Assembly (NCBI GenBank): GCA_016193115.1 | Contig: JACPSV010000196.1 | Coordinates: 1-14,378 of the forward strand | From: Elusimicrobiota bacterium | Lineage (GTDB): Bacteria > Elusimicrobiota > Elusimicrobia > 2-02-FULL-39-32 | Length of the DNA: 14,378 nucleotides | Direction: 5' to 3' | In this document: positions 1-4,843 of the stretch, in pieces | Numbering within the stretch: the first letter of the stretch is position 1 | Layout of the letters: each line of letters starts with the position of its first letter | The notes under the pieces: model-generated | What the model saw: only the letters and a program-made list of their open reading frames with translations | What the model was told of the DNA's origin: nothing | The model's database searches: none | Made by a program: the position numbers and the translations under genes

Positions 1-1
1 C

Positions 2-430
2 AACACTCTGGACGCACGCACCACGTTCGACCTCACATGGTTTGTGAAACCAATGGACAACACCACGATCGGACTTCAGGCGAACACGGGTCAGGAAGAC
101 AAATCCGCTGTTGCGGGAACCAACATCGGCGGCTCAGCTCACTGGTACGGTCTCGGAATCCAGCCCAAGTATGACTTCAATAAGACGTTCTCTCTCGCGG
201 GACGATACGAATGGATTCAGGACAATGACGGCGCCCGAAACGGCAGCGGTCTGGGAATTGTGGGTAACTCGATCACGATCACTCCTACATTTAACCTCTC
301 CGATTCGCTTGTGTTTCGCGCTGAGTTCCGTCATGACGGAGCTTCCGCAAAGGTATATGAAAAGAGCGACGGCACGTTCGATAAGGACAGCGTGCAATCT
401 CTACACACGGAGTTCATTTACAAGTTCTAA
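2..430 (+). CDS. Outer-membrane beta-barrel porin, OmpL/BBP2-like (3' end only)
   Basis: This reading frame is open from the left edge, so the N-terminus lies outside the window and the GTG at 44 is internal rather than a start. About 142 residues are visible. They show alternating polar/hydrophobic strands rich in Gly, Asn and aromatics, for example LAGRYEWIQD, then ITITPTFNLSDSLVFRAEFR, and a closing FIYKF. A C-terminal Phe is the usual recognition signal for the outer-membrane BAM machinery. The RHD...KDS pattern shortly before the end resembles the putative beta-barrel porin-2 (OmpL-like) family, known as a diffusion channel family and often found near nitrogen genes; I infer a role in solute entry. 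It is followed by a palindromic repeat and a terminator-like hairpin, so it is probably a separate transcript from, or only partly reads into, the nitrogen operon. Family assignment is moderate; the beta-barrel nature is more secure. Confidence 0.75.
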   Translation, partial: NTLDARTTFDLTWFVKPMDNTTIGLQANTGQEDKSAVAGTNIGGSAHWYGLGIQPKYDFNKTFSLAGRYEWIQDNDGARNGSGLGIVGNSITITPTFNLSDSLVFRAEFRHDGASAKVYEKSDGTFDKDSVQSLHTEFIYKF

Positions 431-443
431 CTTAGCTGAGGTC

Positions 444-516
444 GTCATTCCCGTGAAAACGGGAATCTAGTCGGCGAAAAATCAGTTTTCTGGATTCCCG
501 CTTTCGCGGGAATGAC
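444..516. repeat. Paired REP-like palindromes (GTCATTCCCG family)
   Basis: Two 27-base units face each other: 444-470 and the inverted unit 490-516. They match at 24 of 27 positions after reverse complementing one. Each unit is itself a hairpin, ATTCCCGY-GAAA-RCGGGAAT, with a GAAA tetraloop. Two of the three differences are compensatory (T-A pair in the left unit, C-G pair in the right), so the stem is preserved. Similar GTCATTCCCGC...GCGGGAATCCAG palindromes are dispersed in many genomes (for example the dRS3 repeats of Neisseria). It lies just downstream of the porin stop. Confidence 0.85.
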
Positions 517-552
517 AGAGGGCTCAAAGTTCTAAGAGCCAAACAATAGAAC

Positions 553-612
553 AAGGGCGTTCTTCAACCGTTGAATATTCTTCAACGGATTTGGAGAACG
601 CCCTTTGTTTTT
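553..612 (+). terminator. Two-tier hairpin with U-tract: terminator or leader attenuator before nifI2
   Basis: The outer stem AGGGCGTTCT (554-563) pairs with AGAACGCCCT (595-604). An inner perfect 8-bp stem CCGTTGAA (568-575) / TTCAACGG (581-588) has a 5-base loop. TTTGTTTTT follows directly at 604-612. This fits an intrinsic terminator. It ends only about 18 bases before the nifI2 start, with no convincing promoter in between. It could terminate the porin transcript or act as a conditional attenuator for the nitrogen operon. A small GGCTC/GAGCC hairpin (521-540) sits just upstream. Confidence 0.75.
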
Positions 613-630
613 GTAGGGAAAGGATAAAAC

Positions 631-978
631 ATGAAAGAACTCGTCGCGATTATTCGACCGAACCAATGGCAAAAGACGAAATCCCGTCTTGTGGAGGAAG
701 GGTTTACCGCTTACACGGTGCAGAGAGTTTATGGAAGAGGTCGTCAGAAAGGACTTCAATATCTCTCTAAAACAGGCAAGGTCCAGGAAGGTATCCGGTT
801 CCTTCCCAAACGGATGGTCACATTATTTCTGCAAGATGAAGACATTCCCAGAGCGATCGAAGTTTTTCTGGAAACAAACCAAACCGGCGAAATTGGCGAC
901 GGTAAAATATTCGTCTGCCCATTGGACGCCGCGCAACGGATCCGAACGGGAGAAAAAGGAGAGGAAATACTGATATGA
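631..978 (+). CDS. nifI2: NifI2-like PII nitrogen regulatory protein
   Basis: A 115-residue PII-superfamily protein. PII proteins are small trimeric cytoplasmic sensors of 2-oxoglutarate and adenylates that bind and control nitrogen enzymes and transporters. The opening MKELVAIIRPNQ, the mid-region LPKRMVTLFLQDED, and the end NQTGEIGDGKIFVCPLDAAQRIRTGEKGEE follow the NifI2 (second nitrogenase-linked PII) pattern as I know it, rather than canonical GlnB/GlnK; the T-loop segment (about residues 38-55) lacks the GlnB uridylylation context. NifI2 normally works with NifI1 to inhibit nitrogenase reversibly. Here the partner NifI1-like protein is encoded at the far end of the same operon, after narK and nirA. 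An AAAGGA ribosome site lies 7 bases before the ATG, and the stop overlaps the narK start as ATGA. The PII fold is certain; the NifI2 subtype is likely. Confidence 0.85.
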   Translation: MKELVAIIRPNQWQKTKSRLVEEGFTAYTVQRVYGRGRQKGLQYLSKTGKVQEGIRFLPKRMVTLFLQDEDIPRAIEVFLETNQTGEIGDGKIFVCPLDAAQRIRTGEKGEEILI

Positions 979-2351
979 GCGCACTCAACCGTCATTCTGA
1001 GGCGAAGCCGAAGCCGCTTTCTTTACAACTTCACAAGGAAGCGGCATTCCCTCGCTGGAAGCTCGGTCAGAATCTACTGCCTTCCTGGTCAGAGCGAGCC
1101 AAACAGTTCGCACAAGCGGGTCATCTGCCCACACTTCTGTCCGCCTTCTTTTATTTTGACGTGTGTTTTGCGATTTGGGTTTTGAACGGCGCGATGGCTC
1201 CTTTCATTAGCGAGGAGTTCCATCTGACGCCCGCGCAAAAAGGACTCATGGTTTCGGTGCCCATTCTCTCCGGAGCTCTGATGCGATTTCCTTTGGGCGT
1301 GCTCGCGGAATATATCGGCAGAAAATCAGCGGCCATGGTAGAAATGAGCATGATCACGATCGCTCTTCTTTATGGCTGGTTATTCGTAAACACATACCAG
1401 GAAGTCCTAACGATGGGCATTCTCTTGGGTATCGCCGGCGCCAGTTTTGGCGTTGCCCTTTCCCTGGGATCTGGTTGGTATCCTGCCGAATACAAAGGTC
1501 TGGCCATGGGCATAGCCGGAGCGGGAAACAGCGGCACGGTTCTAGCGACATTCTTTGGGCCTCCCCTCGCTCAAAAGTATGGATGGGGATCCGTCTATGG
1601 TATCGCCATTCTTCCCATGCTGATTGCGATGGCCGCACTTTTCTTTTTGGCGAAGGAACCGCCCAACCCGCATGAGAAGAAACTAAAAGATTACATGAAA
1701 GTTCTGGTGGAAAAAGACGCCTGGATCATGAATTTAACCTATATCGTGACGTTCGGCGGTTTTATCGGCCTTTCTAACTTCATGCCCACATTTTTTCATG
1801 ATCAATTTGGGATCAGCAAAATTAAAGCCGGCCAGTTCACGACTCTGGTAGTTCTCATGGGGAGCGCTGCCCGAGTAGTGGGAGGATACCTTGCTGACCG
1901 GTTGGGCGGCATCAAAATCTTGAAAGGGGTCTTGATCCTGGTTTTCACAGGGGTGATCCTGGCCAGCCAAGCGACAAACCTTTACCTGATGACAGCCATT
2001 CTTCTCCTCATCTTTGCGGGATTGGGGGCAGGAAACGGATCCGTTTTTCAGTTGGTGCCGCTTCGTTTTCCGTACGCCACCGCGGTTGCTTCCAGCCTGA
2101 TCGGGGAAATCGGCGCCCTGGGAGGAGCCATTATTCCCAACGCCATGGGATTGTCCAAACAATGGATGGGGAACTTCGTGTTTGGGTTTGTGAGCTTCGG
2201 CGCGATCGTTTCTTTCGCGTTCTTAGCGATCTACAAGAGCGAGCGGCAATGGATTCTAAACTGGGTCGGAGAGGGCGGCAAAGCATTAAGAGAAGATTTG
2301 GCGATTCCACATGGGCGCGTGGTCATGGTTCCTGTCATGGAGATCTGGTAA
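975..2351 (+). CDS. narK: Nitrate/nitrite transporter, NarK/NNP family (MFS)
   Basis: A 458-residue major facilitator protein with about 12 membrane segments beginning near residue 51. Both nitrate-signature motifs are present: AGAGNSG at residues 181-187 and GLGAGNGS at 349-356. The LMRFPLGVLAEYIGRK loop after TM2 and the matching ARVVGGYLADRLGG in the second half carry the paired arginines expected for anion binding. It likely imports nitrite and/or nitrate for the downstream reductase. The start is fixed: it overlaps the nifI2 stop (ATGA at 975-978), and no ATG, GTG or TTG codon follows in frame until TM1. Residues about 6-33 of the cytosolic N-terminal tail are encoded by a palindromic repeat (991-1073), so the tail is longer than I would expect for the family. 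The C-terminal tail ends in RVVMVPVMEIW, and its last base is shared with the nirA start (TAATG). Confidence 0.93.
   Translation: MSALNRHSEAKPKPLSLQLHKEAAFPRWKLGQNLLPSWSERAKQFAQAGHLPTLLSAFFYFDVCFAIWVLNGAMAPFISEEFHLTPAQKGLMVSVPILSGALMRFPLGVLAEYIGRKSAAMVEMSMITIALLYGWLFVNTYQEVLTMGILLGIAGASFGVALSLGSGWYPAEYKGLAMGIAGAGNSGTVLATFFGPPLAQKYGWGSVYGIAILPMLIAMAALFFLAKEPPNPHEKKLKDYMKVLVEKDAWIMNLTYIVTFGGFIGLSNFMPTFFHDQFGISKIKAGQFTTLVVLMGSAARVVGGYLADRLGGIKILKGVLILVFTGVILASQATNLYLMTAILLLIFAGLGAGNGSVFQLVPLRFPYATAVASSLIGEIGALGGAIIPNAMGLSKQWMGNFVFGFVSFGAIVSFAFLAIYKSERQWILNWVGEGGKALREDLAIPHGRVVMVPVMEIW
991..1073 (+). repeat. Palindromic repeat element inside the narK coding sequence (copy A)
   Basis: Bases 1011-1072 match 9673-9734 at 58 of 62 positions without a gap. 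The inner stem GCCGCTT (1013-1019) / AAGCGGC (1039-1045) is kept. The right outer arm (1051-1068) is also present. The left outer arm differs from the other copy: it reads GTCATTCTGAGGCGAAGCC, and ATTCTGA (994-1000) pairs with TCAGAAT (1067-1073) to close the element. It is translated as part of the NarK N-terminal tail. Exact borders are uncertain. Confidence 0.88.
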
Positions 2352-3919
2352 TGTTTATTCCCGGCGCAAACCCTATCGAAAAATATAAATCGGAAAAAGA
2401 CGGTTTCGATATCCTTCAGGAAATTGAAACGATAGCGGCCAACGGGTACGCCCAAATCGCTCCGGGAGACGTGGAACGTTTGAAATGGATTGGGACGTTC
2501 CTGCGCAAAAGAACTCCCGGATTTTTCATGATGCGTATCCGCATCACAGGCGGCCAGACCAACAGCCGTCAGATGCGCGCTCTGGCTGGAATTTCCGAAC
2601 GGTTAGGAAACAATATCATGGATGTGACCACCCGTCAACAAATCGAGCTGAGAGCGATTAAGATTGAGTCTGTCCCGCAAATTTTGAAAGAATTGAAAGA
2701 AATAGACCTCTCCAGCTTTCAAACGGGTATGGACAATATCCGCGGCGTGAACACTTGTCCTCTTTCCGGACTTACGCCTCACGAAATTCTGGACGCTTAT
2801 CCTTATACCATAGAATTCACGAACCTATTTCTCAAAAACAAAGAGTTCACCAACCTGCCCCGCAAGATGAACGTGACCTTTACCGGTTGTCTGGAAAACT
2901 GCACCCACCCGGAATCGCAAGACATCGGTCTCGTACCGGCTAAGAAGGATGGAAAAGCGGGTTTCAATGTTTCTGTGGGCGGTAAAATGGGATCCGGCGG
3001 ATTCTGCAACTCTAGAAATTTGGACGTTTTTGTGACGGCCAAAGACGCCGCGCCTCTCTCCGCTGAAATCGCGCTCCTCTTTAGAGATCATGGATTGAGA
3101 GGCGAGAGAACCAAATGCCGACTCGCGTTCCTTCTGGAATCGTGGGGAATGGATAAGTTTCGTTCCGAACTGGATGCCCGCTGGTTCTCGAAGACCGGAG
3201 AACACATGAGACCTGCCGGCCAAGACCTGCGCAGAGAAACGGAGACCGACCATCTGGGCGTCACACCGCAAAAACAACCGGGTCTCTATGCGGTTGGACT
3301 TAAAATTCCTGTGGGAAGGATCACGGCAAAACAAATGCAGGAGTTGGCGCGCCTTTCAGAATCTTATGGAAGCGGAGAGCTCCGCATCACTCCCCAACAA
3401 AACATCCTATTGATCAATATCCCAAAAGAAAAACTCAATGGTCTTATGGAAGAACCGCTCCTCACCCATCTTACTCCGGAACCGACGCCTCTCTCCAGAA
3501 AAATGGTGAGCTGCGTGGGCACTGACTATTGTAACATCGCCCTGATTGAGACCAAAGGAATTGCTCTTCAGGTGAATGCGGAGCTGGAAAAGAGGTGCGG
3601 CAAAGAAGTTCTGGAACCCATCACGATCCGCTGGTCGGGTTGCGCCGCCGGTTGCGGAAACCACCATACGGCCGACATTGGATTGCAGGGAATCAAGGCC
3701 AGCGTGGACGGCAAAGTCGTGGATGCCGTGCACATTTTTGTGGGCGGAAAATCCGGCAAAGACGCCCGTCCCGCCGAAAAGATGATGGAGTTGGTTCCGA
3801 TTGACATTTTGCCGGACGTTTTGATGTTGATTATCCGGAACATGAACTTATTGAAAAAGGTCCGTCGCGACGTCGAAGCGGAACAAAGAGTCGTGATGGT
3901 CCCATCCAATTACGAGTGA
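2351..3919 (+). CDS. nirA: Assimilatory nitrite reductase, siroheme and [4Fe-4S] (NirA type)
   Basis: A 522-residue protein with the duplicated nitrite/sulfite reductase fold. The C-terminal half carries the cluster and siroheme ligands CVGTDYC (C388, C394) and CAAGC (C431, C435), followed by GNHHTADIGL. The N-terminal half has NTCPLSGLTPHE and GCLENCTHPESQDIGLVPA (C180, C184), typical of ferredoxin-nitrite reductases. The predicted reaction is six-electron reduction of nitrite to ammonium in the cytoplasm, probably with ferredoxin as donor. A sulfite reductase cannot be excluded by sequence alone, but the NarK and PII neighbours favour nitrite. I chose the ATG at 2351, which overlaps the narK stop (TAATG) and has GGAG about 8 bases upstream; earlier in-frame starts lie inside narK. 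No nitrate reductase is visible in the window. The C-terminus ends in RVVMVPSNYE, sharing RVVMVP with the NarK tail. Confidence 0.9.
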   Translation: MFIPGANPIEKYKSEKDGFDILQEIETIAANGYAQIAPGDVERLKWIGTFLRKRTPGFFMMRIRITGGQTNSRQMRALAGISERLGNNIMDVTTRQQIELRAIKIESVPQILKELKEIDLSSFQTGMDNIRGVNTCPLSGLTPHEILDAYPYTIEFTNLFLKNKEFTNLPRKMNVTFTGCLENCTHPESQDIGLVPAKKDGKAGFNVSVGGKMGSGGFCNSRNLDVFVTAKDAAPLSAEIALLFRDHGLRGERTKCRLAFLLESWGMDKFRSELDARWFSKTGEHMRPAGQDLRRETETDHLGVTPQKQPGLYAVGLKIPVGRITAKQMQELARLSESYGSGELRITPQQNILLINIPKEKLNGLMEEPLLTHLTPEPTPLSRKMVSCVGTDYCNIALIETKGIALQVNAELEKRCGKEVLEPITIRWSGCAAGCGNHHTADIGLQGIKASVDGKVVDAVHIFVGGKSGKDARPAEKMMELVPIDILPDVLMLIIRNMNLLKKVRRDVEAEQRVVMVPSNYE

Positions 3920-3928
3920 GGTGACCCA

Positions 3929-4246
3929 ATGAAAATGATACGCGCCATTGTCAGGCCGGAAAAAGAAGAGGAAGTCCTAAAATCATTAGAGACAGCAGGG
4001 TTCCCGTCCATGACCAAGATGGACGTTTTAGGCAGGGGTAAACAAAAGGGTATCCAAGTCGGAACCGCAGTTTACGATGAGCTCGCCAAGACAATGATTA
4101 TGGTTGTCGTAGAGGATACTCAAGCAGAGAAAGCAGCAGCCGCTATCACCGAATCCGCCAAGACAGGCAATTTTGGAGACGGCAAGATATTTGTTTCCAC
4201 TGTAGACTCCGCGATCACCATCCGCACAGGAAAACCCTCCGCTTAA
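3929..4246 (+). CDS. nifI1: NifI1-like PII nitrogen regulatory protein
   Basis: A 105-residue PII-superfamily protein. It begins MKMIRAIVRPEK, continues AGFPSMTKMDVLGRGKQKGIQVG, then YDELAKTMIMVVVED, and ends NFGDGKIFVSTVDSAITIRTG. These blocks follow NifI1, the first of the two nitrogenase-linked PII proteins of methanogens and some anaerobic bacteria, rather than GlnB/GlnK. NifI1 and NifI2 act together as a 2-oxoglutarate-responsive inhibitor complex on dinitrogenase. Here the gene is the last of the nifI2-narK-nirA-nifI1 operon, 9 bases after the nirA stop, with GAGGTG 6 bases before its ATG. I infer that the pair senses nitrogen status and acts on nitrite uptake or reduction, or that it acts on a nitrogenase encoded elsewhere. 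The sequence does not decide between these. Confidence 0.87.
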   Translation: MKMIRAIVRPEKEEEVLKSLETAGFPSMTKMDVLGRGKQKGIQVGTAVYDELAKTMIMVVVEDTQAEKAAAAITESAKTGNFGDGKIFVSTVDSAITIRTGKPSA

Positions 4247-4276
4247 AAAGTGGGTTCAAGCAGCCCCCACGTTTTG
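4245..4276 (+). terminator. Probable weak intrinsic terminator after nifI1
   Basis: GTGGG (4250-4254) pairs with CCCAC (4266-4270) across an 11-base loop. Flanking AAAA and TTTT extend the stem past one mismatch, and GTTTTGATT follows. The hairpin is short, so termination may be partial. It separates the nitrogen operon from the thioredoxin gene. Confidence 0.5.
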
Positions 4277-4301
4277 ATTCGCGATTTGAAATTGCTAGAC
4301 T
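4274..4301 (+). promoter_or_regulatory. Candidate promoter for the TlpA-like gene (possible leaderless start)
   Basis: TTGATT (4274-4279) and TAGACT (4296-4301) are spaced by 16 bases. A start site 7 bases past the -10 box would fall at 4308, the A of the ATG, giving a leaderless mRNA. The match to consensus is only moderate (4 of 6 in the -10). Confidence 0.4.
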
Positions 4302-4307
4302 CTAGGA

Positions 4308-4826
4308 ATGAAATTTCAGACTCTCTTTCTATCCCTTCTTCTATTTTCCAGCTGTAGTAGTCAGCCCAATGTGGAGGATGTGGCTGCGGCGCCGAAGGCA
4401 AAGACGGGGAATCCGGCTCCATCTTTTCAGTTGCAGAGTCTGAACGGGAAAAAAGTTCTTTTGGACGATTTCAAGGGGAAGGTGGTTCTTTTGGATTTCT
4501 GGGCAACATGGTGCCCGCCTTGCAGGGTTTCCACGCCCTATCTCGTGCAGTTGAATCAAAGGTACCAGGGGAAAGATCTTGCCATCCTGGCCATCAGTCT
4601 GGACGATAGCCGCGAGCCCGTGCTTCCATTCATCAAAAAAGAGAAAGTGCGGCATCTGGTTCTTTACGGCGATGAGGCGATTCAACGCGATTACCAAATT
4701 CGTTCCATTCCCACGTTCTTTCTGATTGACAAAAAGGGGCTGATTCACCGTAGATACGACGGTTTCCACCCCGCGTTGGGATCAGAGTGGGAAAAAGAGA
4801 TCAATTCCCTTCTTTCGCAAGGTTAG
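4308..4826 (+). CDS. TlpA/ResA-like thioredoxin-fold lipoprotein
   Basis: A 172-residue thiol-disulfide oxidoreductase. Residues 1-15 form a hydrophobic signal ending LLFSS before Cys16, a plausible lipobox, so the mature protein is probably membrane-anchored on the periplasmic side. After a short Ala/Lys-rich linker comes GNPAPSFQLQSLNGK, typical of TlpA/AhpC-type folds. The active site WATWCPPC follows (C69, C72), with a cis-Pro loop SIPTFFL near residues 130-136. Such proteins reduce disulfides in envelope proteins, for example during cytochrome maturation, but the specific partner cannot be told. It sits between the nitrogen operon and polA, 17 bases before polA. There is no clear ribosome site except AGGA directly touching the ATG, which fits the possible leaderless transcript. 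The family is secure; the substrate is unknown. Confidence 0.9.
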   Translation: MKFQTLFLSLLLFSSCSSQPNVEDVAAAPKAKTGNPAPSFQLQSLNGKKVLLDDFKGKVVLLDFWATWCPPCRVSTPYLVQLNQRYQGKDLAILAISLDDSREPVLPFIKKEKVRHLVLYGDEAIQRDYQIRSIPTFFLIDKKGLIHRRYDGFHPALGSEWEKEINSLLSQG

Positions 4827-4831
4827 ATTTA

Positions 4832-4837
4832 TACGAT
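4832..4837 (+). promoter_or_regulatory. Candidate -10 box for a leaderless polA transcript
   Basis: TACGAT lies 6 bases before the polA ATG, the same geometry as TAGACT before the thioredoxin gene. No Shine-Dalgarno-like sequence precedes polA. No clear -35 box is visible, so this is tentative. Confidence 0.3.
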
Positions 4838-4843
4838 TGATTC

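Noticed and set aside
521..604. ANTAR/NasR-type twin-hairpin leader upstream of the nitrogen operon
   Set aside because: Two hairpins are present, but the loops are 10 and 5 bases rather than the hexaloops with conserved A1 and G4, so the specific motif is not supported.
2162..2350. Possible upstream extension of nirA by 63 codons
   Set aside because: It lies inside narK in another frame and encodes nothing like a nitrite reductase; the ATG at 2351 has TAATG coupling and a ribosome site.
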